Source of the DNA: Coptis chinensis | Lineage: Eukaryota; Streptophyta; Magnoliopsida; Ranunculales; Ranunculaceae | Length of the DNA: 64,000 bases | Direction of reading: 5' to 3' | Assembly: GCA_015680905.1 (NCBI GenBank) | Contig: CM027381.1 | Coordinates: 56,734,501-56,798,500, forward strand | In this document: one piece after another, positions 12,025-22,760 of the stretch | Layout of the letters: every line of letters begins with the position of its first letter | Numbering within the stretch: position 1 is the first letter of the stretch | Translations under genes and position numbers: made by a program | Notes under the pieces: generated by a model | Seen by the model: only the letters and a program-made list of their open reading frames with translations | What the model was told of the DNA's origin: nothing | The model's database searches: none

Positions 12025-13748
12025 TGATAAGCACCCAAAACTATAATATTAAACCCCGAGAGACATAGCATTTTTATCAATTATGTGTTTAATAATCATG
12101 TAATAATTATATTTTCGTACTTTTGCAGGTTTCCGAATATAATGATAAAACATGCATCGAAGTACAGGAATACTGGAATATTTAAAGTTTCCCACTCAAC
12201 CCCAGTGAAGCCCAACAAAGCCTGACTAGAGCCGAAGTTTCCAAAAGAACAAAACCAGTGCAGAACGGGTCCACATATAAAGAAGTAGCAAACTTTCGAA
12301 GCTCACATCTTATAAATCTGGATGCCGACATTGGCTAGTGAACTACCATAGTGACCAGGGCGATGAACTCTACGCAAAGATAGAAAGTTGTAAAAATGCC
12401 AATATCAGCGCCGCCACTGGACACACTAAGTGGACCCACATTACAGGCCCAAAAGGCATGACGAGTCAGCATAGGCAGGTGGCAAGTGATGGTCACAATT
12501 TTGTGCCACCTTGCAATGGGAAAAACACGTACCAATTCAATGTTTGAATTGAATTGGGCTAAAAGACAAAACCAAAACATTAAAGACAAAACCTTAAATA
12601 AAGAAAAGGATGAAAACTTAAATAGTTCGAGACAAAACTTTGTATTCCAAAGTTTTGAATGTCTCAAATTAGCTAAAAAACAAAACCAAATAAAATCCCT
12701 TCACGAGGGTCTCCAGCCATCCAGCCTATATATAAGAGGGGGTTTCAGGATATTCTCCTTTAGCCTATATATTAGCTAGTTAATCGTCTGTAGTTTTTCA
12801 TTTCCAGCACTTACATTCCATCCTTTTCATTTCAGCAGTCTTAAATATTGTAAGTCATTTCTTCTGAATAAAAGTCATTTCTTTTCAAGTTTAATTCCTG
12901 TCCTGTATTTACTTATTTAATTTATACAACAAGTTTAATTATTCCTTCAATGACCATGAGCTAATCCCCCCCTTCAGGGAGAGGGTTATGCTGCTCGTGT
13001 GAGAATCCGGATTGACTCTTTAATATTCTAGAATCACTACTTAGGAAGTAGGTGTAGATTAGACATCCGGTCCCAAAATGACTGAGATTGTACAAATTTA
13101 GAGTCTTGGATGCTCGAAACAGTCTCGCGAGAGACCCAAAATGTCTCGCTTCGACTCTGCAGTGTCGAATGACTCTCCAATTTGTCCAGCTGATGTAGAA
13201 TCGAACCAGGAGCTGAATGATATTCCAGAGATGAAATATTAGTTCAACTCCTTATGCTAGTGCGATGCGGCTCAGAGATGTGGGCATTTTGCTAGGGATC
13301 AATACTTGATGTCGTCTCGGATTTGTCTATGAACTCGAGACGAATTAGAGCTGTAGTGATGTGGTAATATACACTGTTAAAAAATAATTCTTGTATGAGT
13401 CTGATTAACCCTCTCCCTGTTTCTCTATCTTTGTTTATTTACATTGAAATCACCGTTAGTAATTTACATTATTTACATTTCCATTAAATTAATTAAACCA
13501 ACTAAAAAACCTAAAATCCTACTCACTAAAAGTTGTAATTCCAGTTGTGAACCTTGCTGAGCCCTAAGGTTTGGACGATCCCTTACTCGACCTATCCTAC
13601 CAAACCCACGTGAGTAAGGTAACTTGACTAAACAGACGACTATACATAATTTGGACTTTGGTTTTTCGGACTTCGGACTGTGGACTTCGGACTTAAGTAA
13701 AAGAATAAAAACCAAAGAAATGTACAATTAACGTTTTATAAGAAAGCA
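12025..13748 (+). repeat. 3' LTR of the Athila-like element
   Basis: Starts TGATAAGCACCCAAAACT directly after the polypurine tract. The first ~35 bases resemble the other Athila LTR starts in this window (594 on - and 25909 on +). A TATA-like CCTATATATAAGAG lies near 12724-12737. The right end is inferred: the sequence from 13749 becomes a direct repeat of 18640 onward, and the base pair just before is CA, as expected for an LTR end. Length would be about 1.72 kb. Confidence 0.65.
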
Positions 13749-14026
13749 GAGTCCAAAGATGGAAGGGAACTCACAAGCGGTGAGGACAGCCCTAACCCTA
13801 GGACTCTTATAGCTCTTTCTATATAAACCGAAGGGATTTGCTCTTAGGAACTACACAAAATAGGGTTTGATTCTCCATAATAAACAAGGAGATATGTAGG
13901 CAGTAGTCAGACGGTTCAACCCTGAACTCACAATCATCTCATCCCTTCTCTATTCATTTAAAGGTTCCAAGATCACACGGCACAGAGGAAGATCAGGGAA
14001 AAATTGAAAAATCCCCTACACTGACC
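13749..14026. repeat. Direct repeat, left copy (LTR candidate)
   Basis: Begins GAGTCCAAAGATGGAAGG and ends near ATCCCCTACACTGACC. It matches 18640-18919 with roughly 85-90% identity by eye, including AGACAGCCCTAACCCTAGGA-like and TTCAACCCTGAACTCACAAT tracts. Homology to the right copy starts abruptly at 13749. Confidence 0.8.
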
Positions 14027-15879
14027 AAGAGCAAGATTGAAGTGAATCAGACACTCCCTTAGCAATGGGTGGAGGGGAAGAGTGAGTCCAGCCCTAAGCT
14101 GACCAATGGTGATGAGCACCACTTCCTTGTATGCCAACTCGTCAGATAAGCTCCCCCACTCTAGGCCAATATCCTCAGGGATGTGAAATTTCTCCCGAAT
14201 CAGTTCCAGGTAAGAGAGATCTCCGAAATTTATAAGTTACCAGTTGGGATTTATGATCGGAAAAGAAAGAAAGTTTGGAGCTTTGTTTAAACCCTAATAG
14301 GAGATCAAAGGTTTCATTATATAGGGAAAAAGTAGCGAAAGATATAATGAGGGTTCTCTCACCAGATTTGGTATATACAGATAAGATGGACGATTATGAT
14401 TAGCCCAAGTATTGCGTCTTTTCGGGATAGAACTGCCATCATTACCTTTTTTGGAAAACAGCGTGTCTATTTGAGCCGTCTTTTCAGAGCCTTAATTAGT
14501 TGATTACGTAAGTAGTTCCAACAACTGTTTAGGAAAAAGATTCTCGCACCAAAAGCAGTGTCGCTTCAAGCGCCCACGTGCTAGAAGGCACGAGAGTGGG
14601 CATCTGTAAGGGGGATTTTCCATCATTAGATAGATGGCACGTGCATAGAAAATAACCTAGGACTATAGATGTCCAAAATGAGACGAGGACTATCGGATCA
14701 GTTGTAATGCCCGTATTTTTAAAAGACATATTTAATGATTAATTAATTAATTAAATTATTTATTTTCAAAATTCGTCGGATTGGACTCGGGATACGTGGG
14801 CCTGGTTTTGGGCCCGAGTCTGTGTTGGGCTTGGGTTTCGGACCCAAGTATATAAACACATTGTTCTAGAAAATAGGGTTCAGAGAATAATAAAATAATG
14901 AAAATGGAGGCAGAGATGAAAGCTGGATTTACGGAGGGTGGAGCCAGCGACGCTCGGACTCGAGAAAATTAAGTAGGAGCCGCTCATACGGTGTGAGTAG
15001 ATTAGTTTCTATCTCACGAGATATGTTAAGTATTCGGTATTAATATTAGATCCGCCGCTGGTAAAACTATGGTTATTAAAAAGCTGCTTTAAAATCTGTT
15101 GAACTCGAATATTTGAGATTGAACTGTCGAAGGTTGATTTGGGCTCATTAATGGGCCATGAGCCCTCATACCACACAAAAACAATGGTCATGTATATAAA
15201 CGATGGTTACGTACCTGCTTTGTAAACTGTTTGTATTTTATTTATTTTTCGGTTATACACTTGGTGTCGATTGTATTAAACCTGTTGAGGCTTGTTGTGG
15301 ATTGGTTGATTGAATGAGGTTAGGTGGTCGTGGTGGAGTGTTGGGACCGATGAGGAGGTCGAGTTAGGGGCGGTGAAGCTTGAAAGCGTTAATGGCGTAG
15401 CGGTTGTTGGGCTGTTTTGGGGTTGGTTCCATTTGGTTGAGTGATGATGGGTTGAAGTGGGGTAGTGTAGAGTGAGGAAATTTGTCGAATGGGTCTTTGG
15501 GAAGCTTGGTGGAAGCTCCCAAGACTCGTCAATGGCGTTACTGCCATTACTGTGATACTGAGAATTTGGGTTTTTTATTGTGATTTTCGTGTTTGAACTG
15601 TGTTTGTGGTATTGTGGGTTGGTGGTTTGATGTATGGGGGTAGTAGGGAGTTTGATGGGGGTAGTAGGGAGTTTGATGGGGGTTGTTGGAAGCTTGGGGG
15701 AATCCATTAATGGCGGTCACAATTTTAGATCTAGTTTTGGAGAAGATGGTGGATTTAAGAGTTGGGGTCTTTGGCTTTGTTAATGTTAGTGGGTTTTTCA
15801 GTTGGAGTCAAACCGACTTGATGGAATGGGAGTGGTGGCCGGAAAATTCGGTGGCTGCTGGAGGAGGAGAACTGTGAAG

Positions 15880-16250
15880 AAGAAGAACAGTAATATCGGT
15901 TTGGGCCTTGGGCCAAAGCCTTTGGTTTTGGTTGGGCCGACCTTGTGTTGTTTTGTTTGGGCCTAGCTTGTTTAGTTGGTTGGGCCGGAATTTCATTTGT
16001 TTCTATGGGCCGATTTTATTAGTTGATGGGGCCAGCTCACTTTAGTTTTGATTGGGCCGAAATCTTGTAGTTTTGTTTGGGCCCGATTTTATTTGGTTTA
16101 GTTTGGGCCTAGTTTAGGTTAAGTTTTCTTGGGCCAGTTTCTATGAGTTTGTTTTGGGCCGAACTCAGTTGTGTTTTGGGCCAGTTTAGTCTAAAGTTTT
16201 TGGGCCAGTTTCTAATATTGCTTGGGGCCAGTCCATTGGACTTAAAATAG
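15880..16250 (+). repeat. Array of TGGGCC/TGGGCY motifs inside the solo LTR
   Basis: About 14-16 copies of (T)GGGCC in about 370 bases, for example TTGGGCCGAAATC, TTGGGCCAGTTTC and GTTTGGGCCTAG. TGGGCY is the core of the plant 'site II' promoter element bound by TCP factors. Whether these act as such is unknown. Confidence 0.7.
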
Positions 16251-16410
16251 ATCTATTTGGGTTTTTCCAATGTTTAGACTTTCGGGTTTTAAGGTTTGGG
16301 CTTGGCCAGTTGGGTCCGAACCATCACCTATGAGCCCATGAGCCATGCACATTGACCTTAGCCATGAACCATGGCTATGACCATGAACCTGTCGAACATG
16401 GAAACGACAG

Positions 16411-16620
16411 TTTGACTTTGACCATGACATGTTGAGTTTGACCTTGACCATGATGTGTTGACCTTTGACTAGGACACGTTTACTTTGACTAGGACATGTT
16501 GACTTTGACCAGGATAGTTTGACTTTGACCAAGACCTGTTGACTTTGACCAGGACCTGTTGACCTTTGACCATTGACGGTTGACTTTGACTTTGACCGTT
16601 GACTAGGAAACGTTGACTTT
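16411..16620 (+). repeat. Dense TTGAC (W-box core) array inside the solo LTR
   Basis: I count 21 TTGAC cores in about 210 bases, nearly all followed by C or T (for example TGTTGACTTTGACCAGGAC). TTGAC[CT] is the WRKY binding site. The array is built from a degenerate ~20-base unit. Confidence 0.8.
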
Positions 16621-17641
16621 TCTAGTTTTTCACACATTTGTTTATATTCATTATATAATTATGATTTGACATGAGTAGTGTGTAAAGCATATATATATTG
16701 GGCTTTGATTGTGGATTGTAGACTGTATAATTGTGCTATATTTTATGTTGTAAATGGTATGGACAAATTAAATGTGGAAATGCTGTGGAAGCTGATATAA
16801 ATCTAGTTGTCATTATCTAATTAAGATTTGACGTGAGTAGTGTGTAAAGCATATATATGTTGGGATATATATATTAAATGGAATAGTTTTAGAGACATAA
16901 ATGTATAAATACTCCATTATTATATATGTGAGATGCTACTATGAGGTAGCATAGTATTGGTGAATATTTGCCCACGGGAGTGTGGTGTAGTGCAATAATA
17001 TATTGGCACGTGAAAGTATGAAAGTGGTTATGAGATATAATTGAGATATTTCTAAATATTATGGCTTAGTGCAATAAGGTAATTGACCTGCACGTGATAT
17101 AGTGGATTTATTATGAGTCATTAATGTATGACACTTGAATAAATTACGTAACGAAAATCCTAGAACCTGACTACCACAACTCATGTGATTGGCCCTTCTG
17201 GCGTTTCAGTTAATCTGAATGGCCTTCGGGCGGCCCTTCTAGCGTTTCAGTTAAGCTGAATGACCCTCCTGGCGTAGCCGAATAGTGGCTTGATTATTCC
17301 GTTCGCAAAATAGAACGATGATGCGTAATATTTTATGCCGAATAGTGGCAGTGCTTACATAGATTTGGCTTCCGTGTGAGGATTTACCTGGTGTGCGGCA
17401 TCCCGCTCAGGGTAGTTACGCACGGAGTGGCTCATTATGTAAGGGAGGCATGTGGATGTACATGTTCGGCGTTGGGTTGCGATTGTGGTAGCCAGGGAAA
17501 CTAGGTAAGACATAGATACGACGTGATTTTAGGGACACACAAAGAAAGTCTAAACTAATATAATTATGGTAATATGTTGGTAAATAATATATCTCTAGAT
17601 AGATGATTGTATATGTTTGGCTGGTTAGTAGTTTAGTTATA

Positions 17642-17820
17642 ACCTAAGGCGCCTCGTGGAGGAACTAAATGCCTTATTTATGATGTGTATAGTTTGTTGT
17701 GTGGTTAGTGGGAAGTTAAGGCGCCTCAGTGGAGGAACTACCTGCCTAAATTATTGTACTTAAGGATGTTGTTTTAGTCGTTGAAAGTTAAGGCGCCTCG
17801 GTGGAGGAACTAACTGCCGT
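17642..17820 (+). repeat. Three spaced copies of an AAGGCGCCTC...GGAGGAACTA unit
   Basis: Copies begin near 17645, 17717 and 17790, each reading AAGGCGCCTC then GTGGAGGAACTA and a TGCC. Spacing is about 70-75 bases. GGCGCC at the centre is palindromic. Located in the 3' part of the solo LTR. Confidence 0.8.
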
Positions 17821-18639
17821 ATGAATTTTGTATATATATGTATATTATATGTTGTATTTTAGGGCCACTCACACCAGCATTGTTTATAATGCTGACCCGA
17901 TTTGCATGTTTGCTTATCGGGTGTGTTCATTAAATGAACATAGTTAATAAGTCTTGACAGGTTTAGTGATGAAGAAGATTGGTTACTGCTTGTGGTTTGC
18001 GTTAGCATTGCATCTCAGGTTGTGTTTTATTTTCCCTTGAGGTGATATAGATTTTCAGTCTTGACGATGTTTTACGTATTTTCATTTGTAATTTTAATTA
18101 AAGAGTTATTAAAAAGAGATTTGTAACCTAATCTTATTTGTAAATTTTTGTAATGAAGATGACTGTTATTTAAGTTAAAATTTTTATTGGTTTTAATTAT
18201 CCGCATATTTAAAACTGTTTATGGATTTTTGGAAGTTGAGAGTGCGTCACACCTCGGAGATCGAAGAGTCGGGAACAAATAATGTTTTTCCGAATTCTGT
18301 CGAAATTTGGGGTGTGACATCAGTTCTGTGGATAAGTGAACTCGTGCTTTGCACGAGTGTTTAGTGGACATGTGCTAGGCACGTGACTGACCGCCTCTAA
18401 GCACAACAGTTCTCCAAGTCATTAGGAACTGATATGGACAGTTTCTGAACAGAGGGAAACTGATGAGGGCGATCTTTGATGATAAGGAAGGAATTGTGAT
18501 GGCATATCTTGAAAAGTTACCTTTTAGATATAATCTTCCCATATACGATAGGACATTATGATTAGCAAGGAAACCTACCTCTCATAAGATATGGTCTAGA
18601 TTCAGACTTCCATAAAGAGGGAATTCCTAATAGGAATAT

Positions 18640-18919
18640 AGAGTCCAAAGATGGAAAGGAACTCACAAGCGGTGGAGACAGCCCTAACCCTAGGACTCTC
18701 AAAGCTCTTACTATATAAACCATAGGCATTCCGCTTTTAGGAACTACGCAAGATAGGGTTTGATTCTCTGAAATAAGCAAGGAGATACGTAGGCAGCCGC
18801 CAAGCGGTTCAACCCTGAACTCACAATCATCTCATCCCTTCTCTATCAAGTAAAGGCTTCTAGATCACAAAGCACAGAGAAAGATCAGGGGATACTCGAA
18901 AAATCCCCTACATAGACCC
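18640..18919. repeat. Direct repeat, right copy (LTR candidate)
   Basis: Partner of 13749-14026. It starts GAGTCCAAAGATGGAAAGGA and ends AAATCCCCTACATAGACCC. A TATA-like CTATATAAACC lies near 18713. Confidence 0.8.
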
Positions 18920-20085
18920 TAATAATATGGACAAATGATAAGGACTTATAATAAGAGGAGTTGGTGTGTGTGACTTACGAAAGTTGAAAACAATAGAAAT
19001 GGGGGAGAGAACAAAGAAGAGTTGGTCACTTACTAGAATGACCACATTGGTCACTGACTCACTAGTGGAACTAAAGGAATTGGGTCTCTCATTCGTAGTT
19101 TAAACATCTAAACACTTGACGTTCCATGCAAACCTATAGGAAAATGTTTGGTTTGATACTTTAGTGTGATTTAAGTCTAAAAGTGCGGTGATTAATGAGA
19201 ACACAACACTCAAACTATAACTATATATAGACTATGGTCTATCAAACACGAGAAAATAAGGAAGCTAGTGCAGTATCAAATTATTTACTAGCTAGAGTAG
19301 AGAAACTAATAGCACAACCAAATTATGGTGATCAAATTGGAAAACTAGTGCAAGCTGTAGCGCCCCACTAAAACTCCTAGTAAATTTTATATGTGGGCAT
19401 GTGGGACGAATAATAGGGGGACACTTGTCAAGATTAGTTTACAAGTTTTCAACTATGGCTGGTTAGCAATGTAATCGGTTTTATTTGGAATTAGATTAAT
19501 TAAATTCCTAAAATCTAGGAAAAAAATTAGAGAAAGAATTTTTGATTCCCTCAGCAAGCTATGCGCTCCCTCATTTCTCCCTTCTTTCCCTCCTTTTTCT
19601 TTTTGACTACCCCTGACTGTCTTCCACCCTAAGTCATACGAATGTCAAATTTTCTTCATTACTCCCAACTCCTAAGACTTTTGTGCAACCTTTCCAGACC
19701 AGCTCCTATGATGTCTTGCTACTGCTTGTTGTAGAAGCGATGAATTTATGTTTGTTAGTTACTTACCCTTCTCTAATAAAATTATACTCATGTAGCTGAT
19801 GATGATAGTGGTTTGATGTATATTAGAAATTAATCATACAAATCAAATCTGGCAAGGATTTGTCTAAGCAACTTGCTCACGCTCTTTGCAAAAAAATAAG
19901 AATTATATCGCTTATAGCTAGCTATCCAACCATATACTATGTAAAATTAGTTGGTAAAACCTTGTAGGGACACTAATGTTTTCCAGTATGTGAAATGTTT
20001 CTACGCTCTTCTTTAACTAGATCCTAGTTACATTAGAAAATGGTAACACTTCAGTTAGCAAGTTGATACATATAGAGCTTAGAAA
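18920..20085. other. Spacer between LTR elements
   Basis: No gene seen. At 19356 the sequence TGTAGCGCCCCACTAAAAC resembles the start of a chromoviral LTR, but I could not find a matching end. The last ~50 bases (GGTAACACTTCAGTTAGCAA) are repeated right of the copia element at 25238 onward, so they mark the copia target. Confidence 0.5.
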
Positions 20086-20620
20086 TGTTGGGCGTCCCTC
20101 TTTATGAGACCCAACTGATATTAGGCCACTAACAGAGGGCAACTTAGTATTTTTACATTTAGAAACAAAACAGAAAAAACTCTAGAATAGTTCGAACTGT
20201 TCTTCTTCTTCCTCTTCTCCCGATGACTCCCAATTCTTCTGGAGAACTCTTCAATGGTGGTTTGGCAAACTATAAATAGGAAGGAAATAAGCAGCTATTG
20301 ATCAAGTCAAGGGTCTCTCATTCAAGTGTTCTTCACTCACTAGCTCAATATTTGTGACGATATATCTGCAAATACAAAGGTCAATTTTCTTGTCTCCATT
20401 TTTCATTAGTTTTCATTGTAATATACTCTACTTGTTTGGGTAATGAACATTGTGTTGTAGTGTATCCCCATTTAACATTGAAATCTCAAATATCTCTTGA
20501 TATTGGAAGTTTTCTTATTAGAGAAATTGTGTCTTTGTGTTGTTACTGTGCTGAGTTATTGTTGTAGTGTTGTGTTTTGTATTTGTGCAAAGTAGTTGTC
20601 TAGGGTATTGTTACCCAACA
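20086..20620 (+). repeat. 5' LTR of the copia element
   Basis: 535 bases from TGTTGGGCGTCCC to TATTGTTACCCAACA, with the inverted terminal TGTTGGG/CCCAACA. TATA-like AACTATAAATAGG near 20270 marks the likely promoter. Confidence 0.92.
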
Positions 20621-20669
20621 GTGGTATCAGAGCAAGGTTCTATTTCTATTTTTTTGTCTTGTACAAATC

Positions 20670-21640
20670 ATGGAAACGACCATAACCTGTATGGTGAGTT
20701 CAAATGGGGCAAACTACGCAATTTGGAAAGCAAAAATGGAGGACTTATTGTACTGCAAGGATCTTGCAGCACCCATTGAAAATTAGGGGCGAAAAACCGA
20801 AGTGACAAGTGACGCCGATTGGAAGAAATTAGACCACAAAGCAATTGGCTTTATTCGTCAATGGACAGATGATAATGTATTTCATCATGTCTCAATGGAG
20901 ACATCGGCGTACTCGCTTTGAAAGAAATTAGAAGAGTTATATGAGAGAAAGACTATTGGAAACAAAGCTTTCTTGATTAGGAAGCTTGTGAATTTGAAGT
21001 ATAAAGATGGCACGTCAATGACCAAGCATTTAAACGAGATGCAAAGTATTGTGAACCAGCTACCTCCATGTAGATGGTGTTAGAAGATGAATTGCAAACA
21101 TTGTTGCTACTTAGCGCTATACCGGAGAGTTGGGAGACCTTATTTGTGTCTCTAAGTAACTCTAGTCCAGATGGAGTTATTACGATGAGTCAAGCAACAA
21201 GCAGCCTATGAAATGAAGAATCAAGGAGAAGTAGTGCAAGTTCATCTCACTCAGGGGCACTCATTACAGAAAGCCAGGGGGGAGAAGCCAAAATATAAAA
21301 CCTCACTACCGTGAAAGGTCAAGGGGCAGATCTAAATCAAGGCCATGAATGAAGTCAGTTGCTACCATTGTGGCAAGCTGGGTCATTACAAGAGCGAGTG
21401 TCGAAAGTTGAAGAAGGAACAAATAAAAGAAAAATTAGGTCATAAGCATGAGAAGGATGTTACGGCAATTACATCGGATAGGGAGGACATCATATTGTTC
21501 TCTAATTGTGAATATGCATGTCTTAATGTCACATGCCATGATAAAGATTGGGTGATTGATATTGGTGCATCTTACCATACTACACCTCGTAAGGAGTTCT
21601 TCACATCTTATAAGTCCGGTGATTATGGTGTAGTGTGAAT
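20670..21640 (+). pseudogene. Copia gag, CCHC knuckle and protease start (fossil)
   Basis: Gag begins with the Tnt1-like N-terminus (SSNGANYAIWKAKMEDLL near 20700) and shows KHLNEMQSIVNQL-like helices. The zinc knuckle CYHCGKLGHYKSEC is near 21358-21400. WVIDIGASYHTTPRKEFFTS at about 21549-21610 is the protease start with its D-x-G-A core. Broken. Confidence 0.83.
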
Positions 21641-22760
21641 GGGGAGCAGTGGCATTTCTAAAATTATCGGAATTGGGGATGTGTGTATTGAGACTAGTAT
21701 TGGTTGCACATTAGTTCTCAAAGATGTACAACATATACCATATCTTGGCTTGAATCTAATTTTAGCAAGAAAGTTCAACAAGGAAGGCTACATTAACCAA
21801 TTTGGTGGCGGTGAATGGAAGCTCACTAAGGGGTCTTGTGTGGTGTCACGAGGAAAGAGATGTTGCACTCTATACAAGACACAAGCAAAGCTATGCAAGG
21901 GCACGGTGAATGCAGTTGAGGAGTTGAGGAGTCCTCAACTGAGGTATGGCATAAAAGGCTTGGTCATATGAGCGAGAAGGGGTTGTAGATCCTCGCCAAA
22001 AGGCAAGCCTTGCCTAACATGAAAGATGCGTATTTAAATAGTTGCGCACACTATTTAGTTGGTAAGCAACATAGAGTCCCCTTTCATAAGAAGCCTGCTA
22101 CAAAGAAATCTAATGTGTTAGAGCTAGTTTACTCCGATGTTTGTGGCCCTATGAAAGTCAAAACGCTTGGTGATGCCTCTTATTTCGTCACTTTCATAGA
22201 TGATGCTTCTAGGAAAGTGTGGGCATATGCCTTGAACACTAAAAATTAGGTTCTTGATATATTTAAAACTTTCCATAACATGGTGGAAAGAGAAACGGGA
22301 AATTCATTAAAGTGTATCCGCACTGACAATGGCGGAGAGTATATTGGGCCATTTGATGATCGACTATTGTAAAAGTCATAGTATTCAACATGAGCAGTAT
22401 GTTCCCAAGACTCCATAACATAATGGTGTTGCAAAAAGGATAAACTGAACTATTGTCGAAAGAATTAGGTGTATGCTCTCACATGCAAAGTTGCCAAGAA
22501 GTTATTGGGGGAGGCAATACGTACGGCATGTTATATGATTAACTTATCCCCTTTGGCACCTTTGAATGGAGAAGTGCTAGAAAAAGTATAGAGTGGCAAT
22601 GACGTTCACTATGAACATCTAAAGGTGTTTGGCTGCAGGGCATTTGTGCATATTCCTAAAGACAAAAGGTCAAAGCTCGATGAAAAAGCAACATAGTGCA
22701 TGTTCTTGGGATATGGCGATGAGAAGTTCGGATACAGGCTATGAGATCCAGCCAATAAGA
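21641..22760 (+). pseudogene. Copia protease end and integrase (fossil)
   Basis: GCTLVLKDVQHIPYLGLNLI (about 21700-21760) is the second part of the protease domain. RVPFHKKPATKKSNVLELVY, SDVCGPMKVK and YFVTFIDDASRKVWAY (about 22070-22230) open the integrase core, followed by an RTDNGGEY-like stretch near 22320 and an ITxxPLAPLNGE-like end near 22550. Broken. Confidence 0.83.

Larger units (their letters stand above)
595..13748 (+). mobile_element. Athila-like Ty3/gypsy element, broken, 5' part missing
   Basis: In order: end of gag and protease (about 677-1300), reverse transcriptase-RNase H (about 1640-3290), integrase (about 3400-4480), spacer, three env-position modules (5.9-10.2 kb), spacer, polypurine tract and a 3' LTR at 12025-13748. 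The pol order PR-RT-RH-INT fixes it as Ty3/gypsy. The TGATAAG LTR start and ORFs 3' of integrase fit the Athila lineage. It is broken in several places and its 5' LTR, primer site and most of gag are not in the window. The internal region after pol is unusually long for the family. Confidence 0.85.
14703..18319 (+). mobile_element. Chromovirus-type (Tekay/Del-like) solo LTR with TCAGT duplication
   Basis: Runs from TGTAATGCCCGTATTTTT to AAATTTGGGGTGTGACA, the ends usual for plant chromoviral Tekay/Del LTRs. The same five bases, TCAGT, lie directly outside both ends (14698-14702 and 18320-18324). There is no internal coding domain, so this is one LTR left by recombination. A TATA-like TATATAAA at about 14849 gives + orientation. 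At 3.6 kb it is long but within the range of that lineage. It contains three internal motif arrays listed separately. Confidence 0.92.
13749..18919. mobile_element. Short non-autonomous LTR-type element, split by a solo LTR
   Basis: The ~278-base direct repeats at 13749-14026 and 18640-18919 flank about 1 kb of original interior once the nested 3.6-kb solo LTR is subtracted. Each copy has a TATA-like CTATATAAACC. The interior has no recognisable protein. This fits a small non-autonomous LTR element whose left repeat was cut by the Athila insertion. No primer site or target duplication was identified, so the class is an inference. Confidence 0.5.

Noticed and set aside
19356-20085. TGTAGCGCCCC as the start of another chromoviral LTR
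   Set aside because: No corresponding end or target duplication; mentioned only in the spacer entry.
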